This document shows positions 39,997 to 51,451 of a DNA stretch of 64,000 nt, piece by piece. The stretch comes from Dioszegia crocea (taxonomy: Eukaryota > Basidiomycota > Tremellomycetes > Tremellales > Bulleribasidiaceae). How positions within the stretch are numbered: position 1 is the stretch's first letter; each line of letters opens with the position of its first letter. The notes beneath the pieces were generated by a model, which ran no database searches, was not told where the DNA came from, and saw nothing but the letters and a program-made list of their open reading frames with translations. The position numbers were made by a program, and so were the translations under genes. Where the stretch lies: positions 310,001 through 374,000 of the forward strand of contig BCKK01000008.1 in NCBI GenBank assembly GCA_001600615.1, written 5' to 3'.

Positions 39997-41202
39997 ATGT
40001 CCATCTTCCAGTCATTCCTTCAAATGGCAACTCGATCAGGCTCAACCTCCTGGTGGCCGCTCACCCCGTCGAACCATTACGCACCCCACACTGGAACCAC
40101 CTTCGAGGGGTATTACAGTAAATTTCGCCTTCCCTCTGGCGCTTCAATCGCCCTTATCATCTCCACTGTCCCTGGCGTAGCGCCCAAATCGGACCTCCCG
40201 AACAGCAGCACCTTTTCACTCGCTTCTCTCTTGTCCACCAAAGACACGAGCTCCAGCAAGAAAGGCGCGCCGTACTTGATCGTCTTCGCTTATGTTTCGG
40301 CCGATGGTCGGGAGTGGTATCTGAAGGAATGGACCCCGGATCATCTATCTCAGAATAACAGAGGGCACGATCGGGGGTTTGAGTTGTCTTGGGCGGAAGG
40401 CAAAATCGAGTGGGACGGAGGCGATGTCACACGCTGGAAACTTGACTACCACGAAGTCAAGTTCAACAGCTCGACAGGCGGCGTACACACGCCACTTCGG
40501 ACACCCTGGAACCCTTCCTTCCCTACCTCCACACCCGCGGGGTTTCTAGCCGACCTTCCCCTACCCATCCAGTGGCATGTTCACTCCACTGACTCCGCCT
40601 GTGACTTTACCCTCGCCCTTACTCCCTCCGGCTCATCCGATCCCTCTCGCGAACCCCACCTTCCATCCTCGGACCAATCAGGCGTAGCCAACGTCCACGC
40701 CGAAAAGAATTGGGCACACTCCTTCCCCTCTGCTTACATCTGGATCCAATCGCGGGATCACGCTCAACGATCGGGACTGTGCGTCGCAGGCGGCAGTCTC
40801 ATCCCCGGTGTCGAGGCGTTCCTCGTGGGCTACACCTCCAAGAGTGGCAGATTTATCAGCTACAAACCCCCAACTTCAACTTCCATCTTCTCACTCTCCC
40901 TCGGCCTTACGTCGGATATATCGTACCCCGAACGCAAAGCAGAGATTGATCTTCGTGGCTGGTTTACCAGGGTCAAAATCGTTGCGACGGCTCCGGAGGA
41001 TACCTTCTTCCCTCTCTCTGCGCCGCTCAATACGGGCCATAGCGCAGGTTATACTGTGCAGAGCTTCGGCGCGAATGTCGAGGTGAAGGTGTACAAGAGG
41101 GGATGGCTCGGAGGCTGGGTGGAGCAGACGGGAGAAGGAGCAAAATGGGAAGGGGGGAGCCTGGAGTTTGGGGGGGATTACTATAAGCCACACGTTGAGT
41201 AG
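39997..41202 (+). CDS. Tocopherol cyclase-family protein
   Basis: A single-exon gene of about 401 residues. Plant and cyanobacterial tocopherol cyclases close the chromanol ring of prenylated hydroquinones. Family-like blocks here are the N-terminal HTGTTFEGYYSKFRLPSGAS followed by IALIISTVPG (the FEGWYF strand of the family), the central EKNWAHSFPSAYIWIQSRDH (compare the conserved EKNWG..FP..W.W.Q), LCVAGGSLIPGVEAFLVGYT, and the C-terminal TFFPLSAPLNTG, VEVKVYKRGWLGGW and GGSLEFGGDYYKP. No N-terminal transit peptide of plant type is obvious. The first ATG of the frame is at 39997; MATRSGS at about 40024 is also possible. It lies between a methyltransferase (divergent) and a UbiA prenyltransferase (convergent, 195 bp between stops). 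Family level is fairly sure from pattern; activity is not shown. Confidence 0.72.
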   Translation: MSIFQSFLQMATRSGSTSWWPLTPSNHYAPHTGTTFEGYYSKFRLPSGASIALIISTVPGVAPKSDLPNSSTFSLASLLSTKDTSSSKKGAPYLIVFAYVSADGREWYLKEWTPDHLSQNNRGHDRGFELSWAEGKIEWDGGDVTRWKLDYHEVKFNSSTGGVHTPLRTPWNPSFPTSTPAGFLADLPLPIQWHVHSTDSACDFTLALTPSGSSDPSREPHLPSSDQSGVANVHAEKNWAHSFPSAYIWIQSRDHAQRSGLCVAGGSLIPGVEAFLVGYTSKSGRFISYKPPTSTSIFSLSLGLTSDISYPERKAEIDLRGWFTRVKIVATAPEDTFFPLSAPLNTGHSAGYTVQSFGANVEVKVYKRGWLGGWVEQTGEGAKWEGGSLEFGGDYYKPHVE

Positions 41203-41397
41203 CGGGTCTTCATCGGAAGCGCCAAGAAATTAGGTACTGCGGTGTATATTGAGTAGGCGTTGTAAAGGAATCGTCACCACGAGGTAGGGGCATGACTGGA
41301 CATATACTGATTATTACATCGCCAGCCTACTGAACTATTTACAACTCCGACCCGCCTACCCCGTTTGACGCATTACTCGCCCTCCCTCTGTGCGTGA

Positions 41398-42692
41398 CTA
41401 AGTTTTGCTAGCGAGGCTGACTGCGATTGACAGAACAATCGGCGTCGCAAGCATCTGCAGTGAGACCACCTTTGCTAATTCGCGTTGCGGGATGATGGGT
41501 GTTGGCCTCGCCGACTCCAGGCCGCCGAGAGTACTGGCAAACAGCGATGCTGTGGCAAGCACCATGACGGGGATGGAATAGGCGAGCACGATCCCAACAC
41601 CGACCGCCCACGTCAATCCTGCTTTCATGGCCTCGGGGGATCCTGGCAGCCCCCCCAGCATCGCCCCTCGTCCTTCAATGAGCCGAGTGACGAGCCACAC
41701 CCAGAGCGAGACTCCGACTACGTTCAGCCCGACATTCATCCTAGCCGCCCAAAGGTACCCCATCCTTACCACCATGGTGATTTTCCCGCCTCGTACGTCG
41801 ACATTGATGTCGTGGATATGCATGACCAGGATGCGGGCCTGAGCAGTGAAATACATGGCGCCGAGCATGATCCAGAGGGTGGAGTCGATACCAAAGGAGG
41901 AGGAGGTAGGACCGTGGAAGAGATCGGTCGGAGAGACCGGGCGATTGGAGTATTGTGTAGCTGCGAAGCAGCCCATATACCCGAAAAGGGCAGATAAGGG
42001 GGAGAGCAGGAGGCAGGATGTCACCTCGCCGAACCCGCGATAGTGGAGTCGGAGGGGAGGAGCAATATACTCGTGTGAAAGTGTAATCGAGAGGAGACCG
42101 AGGTAGAGTGTGAGTCCCTTGAAAGGAGTGTGGAGAGTGGATATAGAGGAGGGGTTTAGGAGTGGGTCAAGTCGGCGCGAGTAGAGAATAAGGAACAGCG
42201 GTAAAGCTTGTATGCCGATGCTGATGGCGAGCGCTGTCCATGGTGGAAAGGTCCCGTCATGAATGATGCGGCTAGCCCGGCTCATTATTTTTTCGTCGAA
42301 ACTTGGGGGAGAGGGGCTTGGTATGGGTGATGCTCCATCTTGCTTCGCCTCAACGCTCGAAGCCGTCCTCTGCTGGATTTCTCGCGTTATGGCAGCCTGC
42401 TGGCTAGGACGGTCCATCTCCCAGTCAAAGTAGTCGTTTGCGAAGTTGATCGAGAGGTTGGTGCAGTACGTGACAAACACGCACTGCATGAAAGGGATGT
42501 AAGGTGTCCTGTAGGGTCAGTCAGATTCTGACTGGGGCTCTACAACACTCACACCCCTGTACAGAAAGTACTTGAGGCTATGAAGCACCCCAGAACGGTC
42601 CATAAAGGCGTCTCGCTCGCGAGTGGTACACGCCCCAATGCCACGAGGGCGCGTATTTTGCCGATCAGGCTGAGTCGTTGCGGATCGTACAT
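41398..42692 (-). CDS. UbiA/MenA-type prenyltransferase, copy 1
   Basis: An integral membrane aromatic prenyltransferase that would join an isoprenoid diphosphate to an aromatic acceptor. It starts MYDPQRLSLIGKIRALVALG, then PLASETPLWTVLGCFIASST. One 45-nt intron near 42510-42555 joins CTGV to TPYIPFMQC. The first Asp-rich motif is NFANDYFDWEMDRP (NxxxDxxxD) and the second HIHDINVDVRGGKITMVVRM (DxxxD), both intact. About eight hydrophobic segments are visible (for example TALAISIGIQALPLFLILYS, TLYLGLLSITLSHEYIAPPL). The DxxxD-followed-by-GGK pattern and the PLRLHYRGFGE segment resemble MenA more than Coq2. Fungi do not normally make menaquinone, so the acceptor is unknown. It is a tandem paralog of the next gene, 355 bp away on the same strand. 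Confidence 0.87.
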
Positions 42693-43047
42693 TGCTGGAG
42701 CTTGAGGGGGAAGTCAAATTCTGCGGTGGAAGCCCTACTATATACCATACATGACCGAGGGGGTGAAGGACGCATGACGCGTTATCCAGGTCAACCATCG
42801 ATCGCTCCATCATGATGCGTCAGGCACACCGATGACAGCGATGTTTCAGCTCGTTTCAGCTTTGCCCAAAACTACATTCCTCGGATTCGAATTCCTTGCC
42901 ATGGAACGGACTTCGAATATGTGGCTGCCCGAAGCGCCAATGCATGCTACTGTAAGGTGTACGATCAAATGCTAGTACCCCGGTCTAGGTTCTATCTACC
43001 TTCACCGATGATCACCTCGTTGCCCTCAGTCCCCGTCCTTCATTTAC
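42693..43047. other. Spacer between the two UbiA genes
   Basis: This 355-bp region should hold the promoter of copy 1 and the 3' end of copy 2 transcripts. Short open frames only; I see no feature in it. Confidence 0.5.
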
Positions 43048-44428
43048 TCACGCCCTTCCCGCCGCGATCACAGCGATCGAAAGCACAATTGGGGTCACCA
43101 GCAGCTGCAGCGAGACCAATTTGACCAGTTCCATGTGTGGCACGATTGGGATCAGACCACGGGGCGACTTGGGTTGATGAGGGATGTTGGCAAAAAGCGA
43201 GGTGGCAGTGAGGACAATGATGGGGATAGAATAGGCAAGCACTATGGCGACACCTATCGCCCAGACCTTCCCGACTGACTCAGCTGTCCCGGTCGACGCA
43301 GCCTTGAGTCCCCACATCCCAACGCTCCCCAGCATCGCCCCCTTTCCCTTCACCAGCCTCCGAACGACTGATCCCCACAACATCACACCCGCCACATTCA
43401 AGCCCACGTACGCCCTAGCCGCCCAAACATAACCAACGTTGACTACTAGGGTGATTTTCCCGCCTTCAATGTCTGCATCGATGTCATGTATGTGCATGAT
43501 GAGCACCCTCGCCTGCTCAATGCAATACATGGCAGCGAGCATCACCCAGATGGTCCGGTCGAGCCCGAATGTTCCGATCGTAGGAGCAAAAAAGACGTCG
43601 GCGGGGGCTACCGTGCGACCGGCAGAGTTGACAGCTGTGTAGTATCCGGTAAGGCCCCACACGACTGAGACGGGAGAGAGGAAGAGAGCGGAGATGATTT
43701 CACCACAGCCGTTGTAGTGAAGCCGGAGGGGTGGGCCGACATATTCGTGGGAGAGGAACGTGGAGACGACCCCTACCCAGAGCGCGAAGCCTTTAAAGGG
43801 AGTGTGTCGGGTGGATGTGGAAGATGGGTTGAGAGTGGGATCTAGGTGTCGCGAGTAGAGGATCATGATTACGATGAGGATTTGGACAGAGGCACTCAAA
43901 ACCAGAGCGATCCAGGGGGGAAAGGTACCGTCGTGGATGATCCTGGTGGTGTTTCCCATGATCTTTTCGTTGAACTCTCGTTTGGTCGCGAGTTTGGGGT
44001 CTGACTTGGCGGCGCTGTGCCAGTGGGAAAGTGCCTCCCCGTTGACCAAGCTGCTGCCCGCCGACTCTTGGTCTTTGGCGTCTCCCTTCAGTGCCCTCTT
44101 CCTCTCCACCTCCCGCTTGATCGCTGCCACCTGTCCTGGTCTATCCATGTCCCAGTCGAAATACTCGTTGCCGTAATTAATCGAGATGTTGGTGCCCCAG
44201 GTGACGAGCATGCACTGAATCATGGCCAGATAGTCAAAGGAAGCGCTGAGGATAAGCGAGGTTACAAGCAAGAAACAACCAAACTCACTCGCTGGCTCCG
44301 AACATCTTTGAAGCGATAACACAGCCCAGCATCGTCCATAACGGGACCTCGCTCGCTAGCGGTATCCGACCTAGCGCAATGAGAGCATTGAATTTTCCTC
44401 CGAGGGAGAGCTCTTGCGGATCGTGCAT
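43048..44428 (-). CDS. UbiA/MenA-type prenyltransferase, copy 2
   Basis: Paralog of the upstream copy with the same layout. It starts MHDPQELSLGGKFNALIALG, then PLASEVPLWTMLGCVIASKM. One intron near 44243-44286 joins GASD to ASFDYLAMIQCM. The motifs are NYGNEYFDWDMDRP and HIHDIDADIEGGKITLVVNV, so both metal/diphosphate sites are intact. The loop after motif 1 is longer than in copy 1 (KREVERKRALKGDAKDQESA...). The membrane segments align one for one (PPWIALVLSASVQILIVIMI, TFLSHEYVGPPLRLHYNGCG). The two are clearly diverged, which argues against a recent duplication. It is divergent from the alternative NADH dehydrogenase, with 485 bp between the starts. Substrate unknown. Confidence 0.87.
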
Positions 44429-44913
44429 GACAGCTGTGGATCTTGGAGGTAGGCGTACGACGGGTAGGTGGTCGATTCCAACAAACCATATGGGAGAGTC
44501 TCAGGCACGAGGCAATGACGTACATGACGCATTGTACCAAACGTTACTTATCGCACAAGGAATTCTCCGCGATACCAGGGCTACGTCCTGCCATGCAAGC
44601 GAGCCCGTGAGGACCTGGGCAGAGATCATCAGTACCCCAGTCATATAGAACAGAAAATATGGCGGTCTCAACGATTGATCGCTCGCACTTGACATGATTT
44701 GCGAATTCACCCGGCCGCCGGATCGCGATCCGCTTTGCCGTATACAGCAGGCAGGACACGCATCTCGCATCGTGCAGACCACTTTGTACGAGTATGTACA
44801 TCTAAATTGCTCACTCCCACCTACTCTATTAAGGCATTGCTTCCTTCGCCCGAAGACAGAATCATCTTTGAAACTGCACACGGCGCGGCAACAATAATTG
44901 TCTAGTCAGCAAA
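44429..44913. other. Divergent promoter region, UbiA copy 2 / NADH dehydrogenase
   Basis: A 485-bp gap between two start codons. Open frames here have no recognisable product. It could allow shared control of the prenyltransferase and the quinone reductase; no specific site is identified. Confidence 0.45.
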
Positions 44914-46764
44914 ATGCTCACACTTTGTCGCTTGTGCGCTGTGCGCCAGACATTTCAAAGAGGATTTGCGTCTAGCGCTCGCTTTGATAAGGATAAGCTC
45001 GTCGTGCTGGGAAGCGGCTGGGCAGGATACAATGTCGCGCGGTCTGTCGCACTCGATGCCTTTTGAGGTCTGGCTGATGTGTACAGACAGGTTGACAAAT
45101 CACTTTACGATGGTGTGTGCTGAAATTTGGCTTTGCGAGTATACTGATCAGCAGTGACTGTCGTTTCTCCAAGATCTCATTTCTCCTTCACGCCGTTTCT
45201 GGCCAGTGCGGCCGTTGGAACGCTTGAATTTCGGTGCACTACAGAACCCATCCGAGGGATCAAACACGTCAACTACGCTCAGGGTTGGGCAAACTCCATA
45301 AGTGAGTCGGGCATTTGCCTCACTACTGAGCTTACCTGCCCAGATTTCACCGGGAAGCAGGTGGAGGTCGAGCCGGCCGTGCCCCCTATGCCAGACTTCG
45401 ATAAAGATCTTGCCAATACCCCTCACCCGCCTGCCGAGAAGGGGCTGTATAAGCTGGACTATGACAAATTGGTTATAGCTGTAGGCGCGTACTCGGCTTC
45501 GTTCGGAATCCCAGGTGTGAGTCCTCAACGCTGGGGGACTGTCTTCGGCTGATAGAAATAGGTCGCGAAGCACGCGCATTTCTTGAAGGATGTCCAAGAC
45601 GCTCGCTCAATCAGGATGCGCCTACTGTAAGCAGCTGTCTGTTTCATCAGCAACGTCATTGACATATCAGGGAGATTCTCGAACAGGCTTCGCTCCCACA
45701 CGTCACCCCCGCTCAAAGAGGCAACCTCCTACGAATAGCGATAGTCGGCGGAGGGCCGACAGGCGTCGAGTTCTCTGCTGAATTGCACGATTTCGTCGAA
45801 CAGGATGTCTACCGGTTGTACCCACATCTGAAGGGAATGGTTAAGATCACACTTTATGATGTTGCCCCTCATATTCTGTTGAGCTTTGATGAGTGAGTTG
45901 AGATGTCGTCACATGCTGACAATTTAGGAGTCTCCGAGACTATGCTGAGCGAAAGTTCCGAAGAGATGGTGTGACCGTTCGGGGGGGTAGTAAGATCGTT
46001 GCAGTAGGGGAGGACTGGTTGGAGCTGGATGGGGCTGGAAGAGGTGATTTCATCTAGTTCTGACCGCTACAGTGGTGAAGCTGACAAACACAGAGGCCTT
46101 TGGACTGCTGGTGTGGAGCACTGGTCTAGCAGCAAACCCTTTTGTTGAGCGTCTGGAAGGTGTATCGCATGACGAAAAGACCAAATCGTGCGTTTTGCTG
46201 TACCATCGAATTGGGGTTTAATGCTGACCGGTCAGCCTCCACGTCACGCCTCATCTCAATCCAACGGATCCCTCGGGTCAGGCTATCCACTTTGTCTATG
46301 CCATAGGTGACAACGCGACCCCGGCCTCAGGAGAGCGTCTGCCTGCTACTGCGCAAGTAGCGAGTCAAATGGCCAAGTACATCAGTAAGCGCCTGAACTC
46401 GATGGCAAAGGGATCCGGAGATGGGGAAGGTCAAGGACAAGGGTTTGAGTGGAAGAACAAGGGCAGTATGGTCTTTGTTGGTGATTACCGCGTGAGTCAT
46501 GTTTGAGTTCAAAAAGGCTTAGGCTTACCAATAAGGCCATGGTTGATCGATCCTCGTCTTCCGTGTCCGGAATTCGCGCCAAGATTTCCGGTCTCGTAGC
46601 TTGGGTGATGTGGCGGTCTTACTACGTCACCTTGGCGATGTCATGGCGAAATAAGATACTGGTGCCAATTCATTGGGCTGTTGGTTGGCTTTTTGGGAGA
46701 GACATCACGCGTGAGTGAGCGTCCTTGACCATTGGTGATGTAGCTGATGTTGCCAGGATTTTAA
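44914..46764 (+). CDS. Alternative (type II) NADH:quinone dehydrogenase
   Basis: A rotenone-insensitive mitochondrial NADH dehydrogenase (NDE/NDI type) that passes electrons from NADH to ubiquinone without proton pumping. A presequence-like start (MLTLCRLCAVRQTFQRGFAS) precedes the FAD-binding motif KLVVLGSGWAGYNVAR. Then come VTVVSPRSHFSFTPFLASAA and VGTLEFRCTTEPIR, the second Rossmann motif IAIVGGGPTGVEFSAELHDF, LLVWSTGLAANPFV and VYAIGDNATPASG. The end is WVMWRSYYVTLAMSWRNKIL, then PIHWAVGWLFGRDITRF. The last intron (46711-46756, 46 nt) is inferred because splicing gives the family ending GRDxTRF with a stop at 46762; without it the protein would end TRE at 46718. Other introns are about 30-50 nt. 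External or internal membrane face cannot be told. Confidence 0.92.
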
Positions 46765-46976
46765 TTCGGGTTTGGTGCGAGTACCTTAATACGCAGTCAT
46801 CTTTGGTGTAGACTTGAGGAACGGAGCATCGCACATATTTAGCTCATCGGTAATTTGTTAGACAGTTGCTCTCTTGAGGCGGACTCTTTGGACAGTGATT
46901 GGTGACGAGGCAAATGCAGACATTACTTCCCAGCAATGGACCTATACATACATACATGTTTACGCCTTCTGCTCCA

Positions 46977-49900
46977 CTACACCCACATGTTCAAATGATG
47001 TCTAGTGTAATCCTGCCCAGACGCCAAATCCCCAGCTGACCCGAGTTGTGGATAGAAGGGCACCAATGCGTCGGAAGAGCCTAGTATGAGAGTGTCTAAA
47101 GTCAGCTTGATTCCAGGGTGGACTTACTAAACAATCGCCAGTAGACTTCCCTCACCCGCCTGGCCGGATGGAACAATCCCTGCAACACGTAACTCAATAC
47201 GACACCTGGTCCCACTCCCAGCCTCATCGCCTCGAGCGCATCCATCATCCCGCCAATCACGTGCGGACTCGTTTCAAATATGTTGGGCCAGACGAGGTTC
47301 ATCAAGTGTGTCAACGCCTCCTCGTAGCCTAGACCCGCCACACCGATAGTCAAGTGCTTGACAATGGCAGCAGCTGTCTGTCGATGGACATGGTCGCGGT
47401 CGGTGAGGGCGTCTTCGAGAAGACCGACGACCGAGTGGATGTAATCCTTGCCCATCTCACCGACGTACTCGAATACGAACGCGAGGGCTTTCAGGCAACC
47501 ATTTCGAACGTTGAGCTCGGGAGTACGGTATTCGTTTAGGATAGCGGGGACACATGTGAAGGGACCACAGGTTTCGGCGACGATGGCTAAGGTCAGCTAC
47601 GTCAAGGATGGACTTACCAATTGCGATCGTCGAGCACACCCTAGACTGACGCTCCTGCACCTTCAAGTTGGTCAAGAGGACACTGAGCACATCCTGAGGA
47701 CCAATAGCCTTGGCAATATAACCGAAAGAGTTGACTGCGGCTCGCCGAATCGCCTTCTTGTGGGCTTTGAGCAAATCGAGCAGCTCGAAACAGATTCGCA
47801 TCCATTCCTTGGCGGGGACGAATTCGGCTCCTCGATCGGCGATTCGCCCAATCAAGTTGATGGTGGCTTCTTGCACTTTCTCGTGTCTATTCCTTAGGAT
47901 GGGTGTCATTCGAGGTACTATAGTTAGCCTTGCACTGCGCGAGAACTTACGGAGATCCTTGACGGGCGGGTTCATCTCGGGCATTCCGACTACATTGGCG
48001 ATGGCTCCCTCAGCAGCGATAAGACTAATGTCAGCTGCGTCCAGACCATTACTCACCTTCCCAAAGCATCCGGATACTCCTCACCCAACTGCTCGAATAT
48101 GACTATTCCCAGCTTGTTCAACAGCTGCAACTCGCCATTCGCCATGATGACTGGCGCCAGCCGTGTGGTCAAGTCTGCTGCCAACATTCGCACCTTTGCG
48201 GACTTGTTGGTCAATCGCCAGAGGATCATGGAGACGATTTGGGGGAGGTAGGGTTTGACTTTGACACCGAGGGCGGCGACGACTGTGCCAAAGCCGTCAA
48301 GCATGACGGTGTCTTCCAGTGTTTGCTCCTGGAAGGCGTAGATGATACCGTCAATGAGCAGAACTTCGAGCCGCTCATCGATATCGGCCGCTCCGGTGTT
48401 GGTGATGACCTTGTTGATGGTTTCCATGACCATCTTTCGGAATGGCTCAGATTCATCTTTAAGATCACTGCAGATTCGGCTGACGATGGTGGAGACACCA
48501 GCCTTGGTTGCGAGCTCGACAGTGGTCTCCACCAGCTGGCGGTAGTTCCGCTTGTCAAGAGCCATTCGGCGCACCCAGAATGCCCGGAAGAACTCAGGTA
48601 GAACTTCTTCGCGAATGTATGTGGGCTGAACACCCTCCGTCATTGCACACTGCTTTATGACTTGCAGGACGATACGCCTCATCTCCTCGTCTGACGTCTG
48701 GAATTCTCGAATGAGAATGGGCATACATTCCCGGACGTAGTACCCAGCGTACTCGGGGTCCATGAGGGGAATGATGTACCCGATCGCCTTTAGGAAAGCG
48801 GCGAGAGTTTTGCCCCGGTGTTGACGGATACCGAGCCAGAGGGGTTTGAGCACGTCGTCAAAAGACTCGATACCGTATGGTGCCGCCGATTCGGCAAGAG
48901 CGGCAAGAGCGAGAGCAGTCATGGTTCGGACTTTTTGCTGCTCGTCTTGTAGGCCGTTGGCTATCGCATCGACGAGGTTGCGGAGGTGGGGTAGGACGGC
49001 GCAGCCCATCATGACGGCTATTTGTTGGATGATGCGGATACCGGTATGTCTCGCTTGCCACGATTTTTTACTGCGGCAAACGGCTTTAAGGAAGGGGAGG
49101 AGGGAGGGGATACCGAGAGCCGAAGCGACGACCGAGAACGCACGAGCGGTGGTGTTTCGCACGTACTCATCGACGTGATCGATATCTGGACGCATAGTGG
49201 AGATCATATGAGCGAGACCGGCTGCTTTCGCAAGGTTGGATATGATTTCTCGTCCCTCGACTCGAGCATAGTAATCTTCGTCGATGAGGAGGGGTTCAAT
49301 GACGACTAGGATTTTGTGAACGTATGGACGGACAAGGTCATCGAGCTTGTACAATACTCGATCGATGACCTTGACCAGAAGATGCCTCTCCTGATCTTCC
49401 AGCGTACGTTCCATGAGAAGGGGGAGGATTTTGTCGAAGAGAGGTCCAGCGCCAAAATCTCTCGCCCGGTCGGTGATTTGCCTCAGCGCCGTTTTTCGCA
49501 CTGGTGGAGTACCGTTCTTGATTTTGAGCAAGAGCCGCATGATCTTCCTCTCCTTCAACTCATCCAGCGAGTAGTGCGCATCATCCTCCTCTCCGCCACC
49601 CTCTCCCAGCACTTTGGCAAAATACTGCGCATCCTCGGGCTTGAGGAATTGCAGTGTTCCAATCCCTTCGATTTCCGTCTGCTGATTCGTCCCTTGAATC
49701 CCACCTGCCTCTTGTCTCGCCTTGGCCGAGTCCGACTCGTCCTGCATCATGAAGCCCTGCTCGGCCGATTGAACAGGGATCATCTTCCGGACGAAGGCGG
49801 CCGGTTTGTAATCTTCGGGAACGGGGCAAATGATGTAGCCTTCCCCCTTGCCCGGCAGCAAAGCATCCAGCTCCTCATCCGACATCCGCCTGTATCGCTT

Positions 49901-50551
49901 GTCCTCCACCATGATCAATCCCGGCTGAGCTTCCTGTGTCTCTCCCTTCGCTACCTCACCACCAGCCGGCGTCTGGTCCCATCTAGACTTTTTCCCTCCC
50001 GACGTAGCCTCCTCCTCCGCTGGCGTCTGATCCCATCTTGACTTGCGCTTCTTTGGCGCGGCAGCCAAAGCCTCCTCCGACCACTCCTTTTTGTCCTCCA
50101 CCTTGACCGCGTCGTCATCCCATCGCTTCCGCTTGGTCTGATCAGCGGGCGGCGTGTCCTCCTTGATGCGGCTCGGAGGAGTTTGACTTCCCTCTGCGAT
50201 AGCTCGAGGCGGTGTCTTGTCGTCAACCTGCATCGACTCCCCTTTCTCCTTCGCTTCCTTCTCCTGCTGCTCTGCAATCCGCCGAACTCGTTCCTCCTCC
50301 CTCTCGAGATTGGTCCGCCGCATTCGATCTTCGTAGCTCTCATCTTCACCTTCTCCACGCCCATCTGTTCGATTGAATCGCCTCAGCTGGTACTCGCTCT
50401 GCCGACCTGCGACCTGCTTTATTTTAGCGGTCTCATCGAAGGCATCGGGCGCGCCCTCAGCTTCGGCCTCCTCGGCATGTTCGTCGAGAAGCTCCTGGGG
50501 GGCGGAGTAGGATTGCAGCTTGCGGTAGGGCTGCTCTGCTTCTTCAGACAT
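46977..50551 (-). CDS. HSH155: Splicing factor SF3B1 (Hsh155)
   Basis: The HEAT-repeat subunit of U2 snRNP that clamps the branch-point duplex. The N-terminus is SF3B1-like, with repeated KSRWDQTP motifs and the U2AF/SF1-linked region, then [19 protein letters not shown]. The HEAT superhelix is highly conserved: [100 protein letters not shown] and [20 protein letters not shown]. The end after the last intron is [20 protein letters not shown], then [11 protein letters not shown]. The Lys in DEQQKVRT, equivalent to the human hotspot at 700, is present. Most of the gene is one long exon; short introns lie only in the 3' third (before 48060). It is divergent from mL43 with 156 bp between starts. 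Confidence 0.96.
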
Positions 50552-50707
50552 GTTGCGGTGGGGAGTAGGGTGGATGAGAAGGGTGTGCTAACTATGTGAG
50601 AGCTGAGTTGGCGGCGCTTTTGCAATTGCCGAAAGTGGCAGTTCGAGTGGCGGACTCTGCCTCAACCAAAAGTTCACTAATGTCATTACTATCTCCCACT
50701 ATACACC

Positions 50708-51315
50708 ATGCCCGCATCTACAGCAGTCCTCGCCTCGACTCTCCGCCCTCGGACAGTACCGCTGACGGGATATAATCACTTCCTGACACCCCTACGAAAA
50801 CTCATCATCGATTATGACCCGTTATCCCCATCTCAAGCCGGAATCAGGTCAGTCTACAGGACAAATCTGATGTATCACAGCTCATCGTTGCAGAACATAC
50901 TTGAAGAACCCAATGATACAAATGGCGGAGGCGAATCCTGATGTTGAGGTGCTGGTCAGGCGGCTAAGAAGAGGAAAAGCTGCGGTAATAAGGGGTCATT
51001 ACGGTGCGTTCTTACGTCGATTGCTTGCTTGGCCGATGTTGTACACTTGCTGACATGCAGTGAATGGTAGAGATAAAGTCATTTGCGTGAATGGACTTGA
51101 GACGAATCAAATAACAGCCAAAGTGAGCGGCTTGTTGATGTTGGCCGAATCGCAATGCTAACTTCCAGGTCGACCTTCTCCTCTCAGCCTCCGGAGCCAA
51201 GCTCAAATCGTTAAAGAACATTACATTAGAGGCAGCACCTGGTGGCGAGTCAGCGAGAGGAATCTGGAGCGCATTACATGATGAGACAAAGCCAGGCGGA
51301 GGTTACAGAATATGA
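50708..51315 (+). CDS. Mitochondrial ribosomal protein mL43 (L51/S25/CI-B8 domain)
   Basis: A mitochondrial large-subunit ribosomal protein of the L51/S25/CI-B8 thioredoxin-like family, called MRPL51 in yeast and MRPL43 in animals. It starts MPASTAVLASTLRPRTVPLT and has LRKLIIDYDPLSPSQAGIRT, YLKNPMIQMAEANPDVEVLV and RRLRRGKAAVIRGHYVNGRD, which fit the family core, and ends ARGIWSALHDETKPGGGYRI. The first intron uses the distal acceptor (TCATCGTTGCAG, 46 nt); the nearer CAG after TGATGTATCA would leave a premature stop. Two later introns are about 59 and 46 nt, longer than the window norm. It converges on the PHOSPHO-type phosphatase (136 bp between stops). Confidence 0.85.
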
Positions 51316-51451
51316 GCTGGGGGTTTTGAAGATGTATAGTATTATGCTGGTCCTCTACGGGTCTCTCTGCTACAGGTCGACTAGCCTTTGCTCAAACCAT
51401 GACTAGGTTTTACTCATAACGCGACTAGGCTTAGCACGCAGCCATGTGTAG

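Noticed and set aside
49316..50041. 241-codon plus-strand open frame
   Set aside because: It lies antisense inside the highly conserved SF3B1 exon and has no family features; it is a shadow frame.
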